Source of the DNA: a virus
IMG/VR virus record: IMGVR_UViG_3300021420_000028
Location: 1 to 64,000 of that record
Reading direction: 5' to 3' (one strand)
Length of the DNA: 64,000 nt
This document shows positions 48,530-56,091 of the stretch, piece by piece (within the stretch, counting starts at the first letter, position 1; every line of letters starts with the position of its first letter). The notes below the pieces were generated by a model that had not been told where the DNA came from, made no database searches, and was given only the letters and a program-made list of their open reading frames with translations. The position numbers and the translations under genes are program-made.

Positions 48530-50485
48530 ATGAAAAAAATTCTCGCACTCCTGTTCGCTCTTGGTGCTTCTCCGGCGTCAGCACAACAACCGGTTGTGCA
48601 GTCAGGTTTTGTAACCCCTGGTCACGGCGTTAATTGGATCACCAACGGCGTAGTTGGTGACAGCGGCGCCCCGAGCGGCGGCGTCGGCCTGGTTGGCAGC
48701 TTCGTCATCAACGACATGCTGTGCGCCAGCGCGACCGGCACAAGCATCTCGGTCATCGACTGCGGGTTCTCGGCGACCGGGACCAACAATTGGGTCGGAC
48801 TGCAAAATCTGAACGGAGGCGCAACAGCGCCCACGCGACCAGCGAACGATTCGACGACAAACGTCGCCACCACCGCCTTCGTCCAGAATTTCGGTGCCGC
48901 GCCCGCCAACGTGATGAACTTCGGCGCGAAGTGCGATGGCTCGACCGACGACACGACCGCCATCCAGACCGTCCTGAACACCTACAAGTACGTCCTGATC
49001 CCGGCGAGCGGCTCTGGGTGCAAGGTATCGACCTTGACGGTAGGCGCTGCCTTTCTAGGGCAAACGCTTGTCGGTTCCGGTAGCGGCGTATCTTTTCTAA
49101 CTTCTTCGTCCACCACGGCTGACATTATACAGGTAGTGGCCACAAGCTACGGAGCTATAATCAGGGATTTTGGGATCAAGCGCTCAGTTACGGCTTCGGC
49201 AGGCTGCGGAATCCACTATTTAGGTTATGTGGACGTGCCAGAAATCGTCAACATGGAGATTCAGCAGCAATACGTTGGACTCTGCCTGTCCAGCACTGGT
49301 TACGGAATTCTTAGAAACAGTTTTATTCACAATAATATCAGCGACAACTGGACAATCAGCAATCCGACTATAAACAATCAGTATCAGTGGTATCTCGACA
49401 CGGTTCTCGGCGAGAGCAGCGGGGGCCGGTGTTCTACGGTGACTGCGCCACCGACTGCGGCTTTAGGCGCCACTGTAACCATGGGGACGTGGACTAACGT
49501 CTTCTGTTTTGCAAACATGGGAAAAGGTAATGCCTTCCTAGGTAATTCTTCAGTTGGAATTTACGGAGTTAGAATTATTGGTGGGTTTCACGGGACGGAT
49601 GGAGACGTCGAAGATTATTTCGACACCTATTCCGGGGGAATCCAAATTAATGGCTTGTTTACGGAGCAAACGGCTTCTAATAGTTGCATCCAATTTACTT
49701 CCAATGTGTCCGACGCGACGCTGACTGGTGTAGTCGCCCGTAGTTGTTCAGCGGCTGGGATCGCCAGTGCCGCTACGACAATGTTGAACCTTACTGGCGG
49801 GGCGCTGATCACGAACGGTACCTACGGCTTGGTCAACACGGGCATTGCCAACCTGACAGGCGTCGAGTTCAACGCAAATACGGCGGGAACCGTCAGCAAC
49901 TCCGGCACCTTCACCGGCCGCGGCAATTTTCCGGCAAGCGTCGACACGCTGCTCGGTCTCGCTCAAGGCGGGACGAACGCCAATCTCTCCGCGACCGGCG
50001 GCACATCCCAGGTTCTCAAGCAGGTTTCGACCGGCGGCGCAGTCACAGTCGGCCAGCTTCAGTGTACCGATCTCTCGACCGCTGGTACCGCCTGCACGGC
50101 CAACACGGGGACTTCTGGTGCCACCGTGCCCCTGCTCAACGGCAATAACACGAACAGCGGCCTGAACACGTTTTCCGGACAGATCGTCTCGACTTTCGGT
50201 ACTCCCACGATCGCTTCGGGCGCGTGCGGAACTGGAACGAACGGGAGCATTTCCGGCACCAACCAGTCAGGAAGCATCACAATTGGCGCTTCGGCAACAA
50301 CGACCTGTACTATTTCATTTTCTACGACTATAACAGCTCCAGGGGCGTGCTTGATCTTTCCCGGCAACGCGACTGCTGCCGCGACCGGAACGACGGTGGC
50401 ACGTGTCGGAACGCCCTCGGCAACAGCGTGGGTCGTTACTGGATCCGCACTGGCGAACACCGTATATAGTTACATCTGTCTGTAA
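48530..50485 (+). CDS. Large tail-spike/beta-helix protein with signal peptide
   Basis: 651 aa; starts MKKILALLFALGASPASA, textbook Sec signal with ASA-type cleavage. After the shared PGH…WITNGVVGD module comes NVMNFGAKCDGSTDDTTAIQTVLN, the standard entry to pectate-lyase-like tailspikes (polysaccharide depolymerases). The beta-helix runs to about 460, then a Gly/Thr/Asn-rich C-terminal fold. Likely receptor-binding or glycan-degrading spike. Confidence 0.75.
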   Translation: MKKILALLFALGASPASAQQPVVQSGFVTPGHGVNWITNGVVGDSGAPSGGVGLVGSFVINDMLCASATGTSISVIDCGFSATGTNNWVGLQNLNGGATAPTRPANDSTTNVATTAFVQNFGAAPANVMNFGAKCDGSTDDTTAIQTVLNTYKYVLIPASGSGCKVSTLTVGAAFLGQTLVGSGSGVSFLTSSSTTADIIQVVATSYGAIIRDFGIKRSVTASAGCGIHYLGYVDVPEIVNMEIQQQYVGLCLSSTGYGILRNSFIHNNISDNWTISNPTINNQYQWYLDTVLGESSGGRCSTVTAPPTAALGATVTMGTWTNVFCFANMGKGNAFLGNSSVGIYGVRIIGGFHGTDGDVEDYFDTYSGGIQINGLFTEQTASNSCIQFTSNVSDATLTGVVARSCSAAGIASAATTMLNLTGGALITNGTYGLVNTGIANLTGVEFNANTAGTVSNSGTFTGRGNFPASVDTLLGLAQGGTNANLSATGGTSQVLKQVSTGGAVTVGQLQCTDLSTAGTACTANTGTSGATVPLLNGNNTNSGLNTFSGQIVSTFGTPTIASGACGTGTNGSISGTNQSGSITIGASATTTCTISFSTTITAPGACLIFPGNATAAATGTTVARVGTPSATAWVVTGSALANTVYSYICL

Positions 50486-50493
50486 GGATAGGC

Positions 50494-50757
50494 ATGAGAC
50501 ACAAGCGACGCCTTTTTGTTGGTCCGTACAGCCGTTGGCCGAGAAAACGTGCATATCGCTGGCGCAAAGCAACTTTATGGAATAGTCTCTCGCGGCATCG
50601 TTTTTATGTGGATCATTTGCCTCTCAAGGAGCTGACAAAAAGGACGCTGATGGTGGTGCAAAAGGTGCGCTATCTCACCGCTCAAGAACAACGAATTTTT
50701 AGTTCTGCGCTGCGCCGAAGCGTAAAAGTTGTGCACGTCGGGGCGTTACTTCTGTAA
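50494..50757 (+). CDS. Arg-rich 87-aa protein
   Basis: AGGATAGGC before ATG. MRHKRRLFVGPYSRWPRKRAYRWRK… is strongly basic, aromatic-rich; the C-terminal half is helical/strand (RYLTAQEQRIFSSALRRSVKVVHVGALLL). Resembles the basic mini-proteins at 4957 and 12760 in style. Unknown; possibly DNA-binding. Confidence 0.5.
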   Translation: MRHKRRLFVGPYSRWPRKRAYRWRKATLWNSLSRHRFYVDHLPLKELTKRTLMVVQKVRYLTAQEQRIFSSALRRSVKVVHVGALLL

Positions 50758-50791
50758 ACATAATATGAACTGACAAAAAGGACAAACAGAA

Positions 50792-51121
50792 ATGAACCCG
50801 AATACCTGGATCAGTTTTTTGACTACCACGATCGGCGCTGCTGCCACGGCTTCGGCGACAGATGGATTGATCACTGGAAACGCGGCTCAAACAATCATTA
50901 GCGTGGCGGGCATAGCGGTTCCCTATCTCTGGGGCCTGTTCATCCACCGGGACAGCAAGGTCGTCCAGACGGCGAGCCAAGTGGCGGGCGTCCAACCGAT
51001 CAAGATCACTACCGACGCTTCACCCGCCCTGCAGAGTATGGCCAAGGATGACTCGATCAAGACCGTCATCGAGGCCGCACCGCAGCCCTCCCCCTACGCC
51101 ACCAGCATACAGAGGCAATAA
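50792..51121 (+). CDS. Membrane protein, holin-like candidate
   Basis: 109 aa. WISFLTTTIGAAATASATDG and AAQTIISVAGIAVPYLWGLFIHRDSK give one or two membrane passes, followed by a soluble tail (TASQVAGVQPIKITTDASPALQSMAKDDSIK). It stands two genes before the endolysin, as holin-type proteins often do. Assignment by topology and place. Confidence 0.5.
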   Translation: MNPNTWISFLTTTIGAAATASATDGLITGNAAQTIISVAGIAVPYLWGLFIHRDSKVVQTASQVAGVQPIKITTDASPALQSMAKDDSIKTVIEAAPQPSPYATSIQRQ

Positions 51122-51474
51122 TGGACTGGACATCAATCCTAAACCTGTTCCCCATCGTGGTCCGGCTCGAGCCCGTCATCGCCAAGTACGGACCGGCCGC
51201 GATTGCGCTCTACAAAGCGGACGAGCCGACCGCGCTGCAACTGTTCTCGGATGTGGCGGCTACCGTCGGCGATTCGAATCCCGTCGCGTGGATCAATCTG
51301 GCGATCAAGTGGGGACCGACCTTGGCAACGTTCGTCCAGACCGAGGGTCCAGTAGTGCAGCAGTTCATCGCGGACGTTAAAGCGGCGATCGGCACCATGC
51401 CGGTTCCGTCGATTGCATCGCCCACGGCGCCAGCCCCCGTGTCGTCAGGGTCTATTGTTTTTCCGCCCGCATGA
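51121..51474 (+). CDS. Unknown protein before endolysin
   Basis: 117 aa, abutting stop/start. Helical, mildly hydrophobic (WTSILNLFPIVVRLEPVIAKYGPAAIALYK, WINLAIKWGPTLATFVQTEGPVVQQFIADVKAAIG), with a Pro/Ala tail. Membrane-associated or structural; no family recognised. Confidence 0.55.
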   Translation: MDWTSILNLFPIVVRLEPVIAKYGPAAIALYKADEPTALQLFSDVAATVGDSNPVAWINLAIKWGPTLATFVQTEGPVVQQFIADVKAAIGTMPVPSIASPTAPAPVSSGSIVFPPA

Positions 51475-51483
51475 GGCGTCCAC

Positions 51484-52839
51484 ATGACCGTTGACCCCGT
51501 TCTGGCCCTACTGATCAGCTCCGTTGTCGGCAACGTTGTACTTGGTCTAGTCGCATGGGCCAGCATTAACAAGGCGAGCACTGATCGTGCCCAACCATCC
51601 GCACCGGCCGTCCCTAGTGGGCCTCCTGTTGCTTGGCCCCCTGTCATTGTCGCCCCTCCTGTTACTGAGCCACCCGTCAGTCCCATTCCCCCGGCCCCGC
51701 CCGTCAGTCCTCCAGTTGTTATCGCTCCACTCGCTCCACCAACGCCCCCGGTGGTTGTCCCTCCAGTCGTCCAACCAGCCCCTCCCGCCACCATCCCTGC
51801 CGGAACCGACTTCGACCAGTGCCTCGCCCTCGTTCTCAAGTACGAAGGCGGCAACGACGACGATCCCCGTGACCCTGGCGGCCGGACCTCGCGCGGAATA
51901 CTCCAAACCGAGTGGGATGCGTGGCGGCAAACGCATTCTGGTCTCCCATCGGATGTCTGGCAGGCGCCACAAGACCAGGTAACTGCGATTTATCGGCAGA
52001 ATTACTGGAACGCGCTCTACTGCGACAGCCTGCCTCCGGGCGTGGACCTCGCCGTGTTCGACTACGGCGTCAACTCGGGCATCAGCCGCTCGGCGAAGCT
52101 ATTGCAGACGCTGACCGGTGTGGACGTCGATGGCGAGATCGGCCCCGACACGATTGGCGCAGCAGCAAAGGCCGATCCCGTCAGTCTCGTAGGCCGGTTC
52201 TGTGACGCGCGGCTTGCGTTTCTGCAGGGACTCGGGACGTGGGGAACGTTCGGACGGGGGTGGACGTCGAGGGTGCAGGACGTGCGCACGCATGCACTCG
52301 CGATGGCTTCCGCCGCCCCGCAACCAAAGCTGACGCTCCCCTCCGCGGCGAACATCCCGGCCCCTGCGACCGCCGCACCGTGGCTTACGCTGGCCCGCAG
52401 CCTCGTCGGGACGCACGCGCAGAACGACAATGCCACCATCATTGGCTGGCCCCAGGCCATCGCGGCGAAGTACCCCGACATGGCTTCCTATGCCGCGCGC
52501 TATGTTCACGACTCGACGCCCTGGTGCGGCGTCTTTGCCGCATATTGCCTGGCGATGAACGGCATCCGCCCGATCTTCGGTCCGACCGACACCGACAAGT
52601 GGATGTGGGCGGACGCATGGAAGAATTTTGGAACTGCGGTTGATGTCCCACAGCCCGGCGACGTGCTAGTGTTCAGGTGGGCCGGCGGCGGCGAGCACGT
52701 GACGTTCTACGATCACGAGGACGACACAGACGACAATTACCATTGCACTGGAGGCAATCAGGGCAGCAGCCACGTCGTCTCGACCGAGGCGATGCCGATG
52801 GGGAACTGCATCGCAATCAGACGGCCGCCGGCTTCGTGA
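51484..52839 (+). CDS. Membrane-anchored dual-domain endolysin (GH108 + CHAP/NlpC-like)
   Basis: 451 aa. N-terminal membrane segment (VLALLISSVVGNVVLGLVAW), a Pro/Val linker (40-105), then a glycoside hydrolase 108-like muramidase: CLALVLKYEGGNDDDPRDPGG with catalytic Glu121 and FDYGVNSG…. A second domain from about 300 (LTLARSLVGTHAQNDN…TPWCGVFAAYCL, Cys348; GGGEHVTFYDHE, His405) is a CHAP/NlpC-type amidase-peptidase. Suggests a signal-anchor route to the periplasm. Its stop overlaps the alternative start of the sedolisin. Confidence 0.8.
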   Translation: MTVDPVLALLISSVVGNVVLGLVAWASINKASTDRAQPSAPAVPSGPPVAWPPVIVAPPVTEPPVSPIPPAPPVSPPVVIAPLAPPTPPVVVPPVVQPAPPATIPAGTDFDQCLALVLKYEGGNDDDPRDPGGRTSRGILQTEWDAWRQTHSGLPSDVWQAPQDQVTAIYRQNYWNALYCDSLPPGVDLAVFDYGVNSGISRSAKLLQTLTGVDVDGEIGPDTIGAAAKADPVSLVGRFCDARLAFLQGLGTWGTFGRGWTSRVQDVRTHALAMASAAPQPKLTLPSAANIPAPATAAPWLTLARSLVGTHAQNDNATIIGWPQAIAAKYPDMASYAARYVHDSTPWCGVFAAYCLAMNGIRPIFGPTDTDKWMWADAWKNFGTAVDVPQPGDVLVFRWAGGGEHVTFYDHEDDTDDNYHCTGGNQGSSHVVSTEAMPMGNCIAIRRPPAS

Positions 52840-52859
52840 TGGAAACAGCGAGGAAAACC

Positions 52860-54245
52860 ATGACAGCACCAGCAAGAACAGTTCCAGCCATTCACGCCTA
52901 CATAAAGCACCAGGGCGACGGTGCGCACGCCACGGAGGCGCCGTGGACCATGCCGGCTCTTGCCACGCGGTACAGGTTCCCGACCAATCAAGCAGGCGGG
53001 GGCGTAATTGGCATCCTGGAGATGGGCGGCGGCTGGACGGCGTCGGACATGACGTCGTTCTTCGCCTCGATCGGACAGCCGGTTCCAAGCATCACCGACA
53101 TCTCGGTTGACGGGACGACCAATACGCCCGGCAGCGACGACGATTTCGAAGTCGCCTTGGACATTCAAGTGGCTGCCGCAGCGTATTATGTTGCTACGGG
53201 ACGAGCTGCTGGCATTCGCGTCTACTGGGCGCAGGACATCGCAACTGCATTGCGTGCAGCGACGAAAGATGGCTGCTCTGTGTTTTCAATGTCATGGGGT
53301 GCCAACGAGGCGGACTGGAATTCAGGTTCCGGCGCCGGGTCGTGCCTCGACATGCAGGCGGCTGCGCTCGCGGCGGTGGCGGCTGGGACGGTCCCCTTTG
53401 CAGCATCCGGCGACAACGACAGTGACGACGGTGCGCGCAAGGCGGCCGTGGATTGTCCGGCGAGCTGCCCAAGCGTGGTCGGCTGTGGCGGGACGACACT
53501 GACAGTGGGCAGTGAAATCGTCTGGAACAACAATCCGGGCAACAATGACGGCGAGGGGACCGGAGGCGGATTCAGCAAAATCTTCCCGATCCAATCATGG
53601 CAAAAGGGAGTTCCCGCCGCGCCGTCCGGCCTCGGCCGCATGGTTCCGGATGTCGCGAGCTGCGCCGACCCAAACACTGGTATCGAGATATTCTGCCAGG
53701 GGTCAGCTACGGTTGTCGGCGGCACGAGTGCTGCGGCGCCGCTGTGGGCCGGCCTGGTCGCCGCTTGCGGGGTGAGACTGGGCTCGATCGCGCCCAAGTT
53801 CTACCTCGCGCCGAGCGCTTTCACGGATATCACTTCGGGCGGAAACGGTTCTTACAATGCCGGACCTGGACCGGACCCGTGTACGGGCATGGGCTCCCCG
53901 ATCGGATCGGCCATCGCGACGATGCTGTCCGGAATCGCTACGAATCCGCCGGGGACGACACCGCCGCCGGTAACCACATCGCCTCCTGCTCCAGGCGTAC
54001 CTCCTAGCCATGCCGCTGTCGACGCGGCATATGGAGCGCTCGGCACTGCGCTGGCGGCCTACGAAGCGGCGGTAGCGGCCTGGGTGGCCGGCAGCGCACA
54101 AGCGCGCCCTGTGCCGCCGCGTCCGCCGGAAGCTCCTCCGCAGCGCCCCGAACCGCGTCCAGAGCCGCCACAAGGCGGTCCGCAACCTCGTCCGCAGCCG
54201 GGAAGACCCGGCGGCAACGATCCGCGCGGCGGCGGACGTAGGTAG
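52860..54245 (+). CDS. Sedolisin (S53) serine peptidase
   Basis: 461 aa from ATG 52860 (GAGG about 6 nt upstream); ATG 52839 overlapping the endolysin stop is possible. Catalytic pattern complete: E97-x3-D101 in DFEVALDIQ, D185 in AASGDN, S290 in GGTSAAAP. Ca-binding end FTDITSGGNG…AGPGPDPCTGMGSP. Sedolisins usually carry a ~200-residue propeptide; here the mature domain starts at about residue 20. No signal peptide. A Pro/Arg/Gly-rich tail follows (from 362). Might cleave virion or host envelope proteins. Confidence 0.8.
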   Translation: MTAPARTVPAIHAYIKHQGDGAHATEAPWTMPALATRYRFPTNQAGGGVIGILEMGGGWTASDMTSFFASIGQPVPSITDISVDGTTNTPGSDDDFEVALDIQVAAAAYYVATGRAAGIRVYWAQDIATALRAATKDGCSVFSMSWGANEADWNSGSGAGSCLDMQAAALAAVAAGTVPFAASGDNDSDDGARKAAVDCPASCPSVVGCGGTTLTVGSEIVWNNNPGNNDGEGTGGGFSKIFPIQSWQKGVPAAPSGLGRMVPDVASCADPNTGIEIFCQGSATVVGGTSAAAPLWAGLVAACGVRLGSIAPKFYLAPSAFTDITSGGNGSYNAGPGPDPCTGMGSPIGSAIATMLSGIATNPPGTTPPPVTTSPPAPGVPPSHAAVDAAYGALGTALAAYEAAVAAWVAGSAQARPVPPRPPEAPPQRPEPRPEPPQGGPQPRPQPGRPGGNDPRGGGRR

Positions 54246-54366
54246 GATGACCTTGACCGTCCAAGAACTGATTGAACTGATCGAGGAGCTGATCGCCCTC
54301 CTCCGACGCAGGCACTCTCCAAGTGCTATAAAGAACCTCACGGCGGCCTTCAAAAGGAGCAACACC

Positions 54367-54690
54367 ATGTCAACCGTAACTCTCAATTGGACTCTTCCGA
54401 CGACTCGCGTGGATGGATCGCCGTTGGCCACGACCGACATCGATCACGTCGATATCTTTGACGTCTCGACCGCCGACCCAGCGAGCGAAAAGGTTGCCAC
54501 GATCCCCGGAGCTGCGACCAGCTTCATCCTGAGCGGCACGTTCACCGTCGGATTTCACAACTACACGGCAACCGTGACCGACACTCAGGGAAACGTATCC
54601 GGACCAAGCAATGTCGCCAGCCTCACGGTCGCGTCGACGCTGTCGCCTCCATCACCCATCGCCGACTTGACGGCAGTATTTGCCCAGTAG
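54367..54690 (+). CDS. Fibronectin-III-like domain protein
   Basis: 107 aa from ATG 54367, preceded by AAAAGGAG eight nt upstream. VTLNWTLPTTRVDGSPLATTDIDHVDIFD…FTVGFHNYTATVTDTQGNVSGPSNVASLTV is a FnIII/Ig-like beta sandwich, common in virion surface proteins. The same frame is open from ATG 54247 with 40 helical residues (LTVQELIELIEELIALLRRR) that could be an alternative N-terminus, but its ribosome site is too close to that ATG. Confidence 0.65.
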   Translation: MSTVTLNWTLPTTRVDGSPLATTDIDHVDIFDVSTADPASEKVATIPGAATSFILSGTFTVGFHNYTATVTDTQGNVSGPSNVASLTVASTLSPPSPIADLTAVFAQ

Positions 54691-54696
54691 TCGCCT

Positions 54697-54858
54697 ATGA
54701 AGAAGTGTCCCCGCTGCGGCGCGGAAGTTGTCCGGCGTGTGATGTCGACGGCCAGGTTCTGCAGTGGGACATGCCGGCTCGCGTACAACAATGCGAAGCG
54801 GTCGAAGCGCACACCGGCGCGCAATAAACGCGCGCACCCAACGCCTGAAAGGAGCTAA
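54697..54858 (+). CDS. 53-aa zinc-ribbon protein
   Basis: ATG 54697. MKKCPRCGAEVVRRVMSTARFCSGTCRLAYNNAK shows C-x2-C and C-x3-C zinc-binding pairs, then a basic tail (KRSKRTPARNKR). Resembles the zinc-finger half of HNH proteins and small phage Zn ribbons. Its end contains the AAAGGAG ribosome site of the next gene. Confidence 0.6.
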   Translation: MKKCPRCGAEVVRRVMSTARFCSGTCRLAYNNAKRSKRTPARNKRAHPTPERS

Positions 54859-54859
54859 A

Positions 54860-55024
54860 ATGCCGATCGGAATGGTTTTCTGGATGCTCATGATCCTGTG
54901 GGTTATCTTCTGGGGATGGACGACTTGGGGGCCTGGCGCGACGTACGCCTGGGGCGGGAGTCTGCTGTTATTCGTCCTGCTGTTCCTCCTCGGTTGGCAC
55001 GACTTTGGTTTCGTGGTGCACTGA
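54860..55024 (+). CDS. 54-aa two-TM protein
   Basis: AAAGGAG six nt before the ATG. MPIGMVFWMLMILWVIFWGWTTW and GGSLLLFVLLFLLGWHDFG give two membrane segments, Trp-rich. A common short membrane protein in Rhizobiales-type genomes and phages; function unknown. Possible holin or lysis accessory. Confidence 0.6.
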   Translation: MPIGMVFWMLMILWVIFWGWTTWGPGATYAWGGSLLLFVLLFLLGWHDFGFVVH

Positions 55025-55034
55025 GCGGCGACGG

Positions 55035-55274
55035 ATGACCTTCGCCGATATAGCTAGCCTTATCACCGCTGTCGCTGCCCTCGGCGGCGTATTCATGGGC
55101 TTCCGAAACAGCCGTAAAATTCAGGAAGTTCACCTTTCCATCAACAGCCGAATGGATCAACTTTTATTGGCGACCAAAGAGTCCGCACACGCGGCTGGCG
55201 TGAACGAAGAGAAGGCCAAGAACATTCCCGAGCAAACCATTACGGTGCCGGAGCAGACACTCAAGGTCCAATAG
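55035..55274 (+). CDS. Single-TM protein with soluble tail
   Basis: 79 aa from ATG 55035. DIASLITAVAALGGVFMGFRNSRKIQEVHLSINSRMDQLLLATKES: a membrane segment followed by a helical domain, as in a widespread phage/prophage protein type near lysis genes (spanin-like by position, unproven). Confidence 0.6.
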   Translation: MTFADIASLITAVAALGGVFMGFRNSRKIQEVHLSINSRMDQLLLATKESAHAAGVNEEKAKNIPEQTITVPEQTLKVQ

Positions 55275-55316
55275 TGCCGCAATCCAAACGGCCGGAAATA
55301 AAGCGCGAAATGTGAA

Positions 55317-55628
55317 GTGGCTCACACCAGTGACGATCGGCGCGAGGTAGAAGAACAAGCAAGGCGAGGCGCTTACCTCGTCGCAGGACACACGCCAGAG
55401 ACCCAACTGGCCCTGATCACTCGCGACATGGAGCACCTGATCAAAAAGGTGCACAAAACGGAAGACGAAAATGAAAAGCTCAGGCAGCGCCAGGACGCGC
55501 TGGAGAAGGCGTTCGACAATTTGATCGTCCGCGGGACGACTGCCTTCGCCCTGGTAGTGGCCGCTGGAGTGTTTCTAGGATGGTTGGCATCGTTCATCAA
55601 GGACGCCCGCAACCTTATTGGGCGTTGA
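55317..55628 (+). CDS. Coiled-coil plus TM protein (spanin/holin region)
   Basis: 103 aa from GTG 55317; weak ribosome site. Coiled coil (LITRDMEHLIKKVHKTEDENEKLRQRQDALEKAFDNLI) followed by a membrane segment (TTAFALVVAAGVFLGWLASFI). Unusual C-terminal anchor. It ends the rightward gene run; the next genes are leftward. Confidence 0.55.
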   Translation: MAHTSDDRREVEEQARRGAYLVAGHTPETQLALITRDMEHLIKKVHKTEDENEKLRQRQDALEKAFDNLIVRGTTAFALVVAAGVFLGWLASFIKDARNLIGR

Positions 55629-55691
55629 CATGGCGCCAAAGGATAGCCGTGTTCTCGATGTGCCTCGGGCTTGGCCTCGCAACCGCGTTCC

Positions 55692-56006
55692 TCACTTTTC
55701 AGGTTTTGGCGTGCCGGTAGCGTCCTGGAGGGCGGCGCGGGCTTTCGCGAGGGCCGTGCGGGCGTCATCGAACACGCTCTGCCCGTCACCGTCTGATGCG
55801 TCGGGCACGCACTGGTAATCGGTAATCAGCCGATCCAAGGTCGGGATCATGCTCAAGATTGCCTCCGCCCATGCGGCAAGCTTGATGTCGATCTGCTTTG
55901 CCTTTATTTCCCAATTCTCAGCGATCTCTCGCATGTCGGCGAGTTCGGCGCGGAGACGGGCGATTTCGTCATCCTTATCCGCCTGATCCGTGTGATAGTT
56001 GCCCAT
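55692..56006 (-). CDS. Leftward coiled-coil protein
   Basis: 104 aa; start ATG 56006 with AAGGAGAG seven nt before it (56009 is the alternative). DKDDEIARLRAELADMREIAENWEIKAKQIDIKLAAW is coiled coil; then helices ending DARTALAKARAALQD. No family. Last gene of the leftward module, after the terminator-like hairpin. Confidence 0.6.
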   Translation of the reverse strand: MGNYHTDQADKDDEIARLRAELADMREIAENWEIKAKQIDIKLAAWAEAILSMIPTLDRLITDYQCVPDASDGDGQSVFDDARTALAKARAALQDATGTPKPEK

Positions 56007-56036
56007 CATCCCTCTCCTTGCGTTCCCTGGCGGCGA

Positions 56037-56065
56037 AAGGCCCACCGGTATCAGCGGTGGGCCTT
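56037..56065 (-). terminator. Strong hairpin between leftward genes
   Basis: AAGGCCCACCG (56037-56047), 7-nt loop, CGGTGGGCCTT (56055-56065): perfect 11-bp stem, read leftward it continues into a short T run (TTTCG). Likely terminates the transcript ending with the 56092 gene. Confidence 0.7.
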
Positions 56066-56091
56066 GCTTCCGCAGCCCGCTATCTGCGAGC

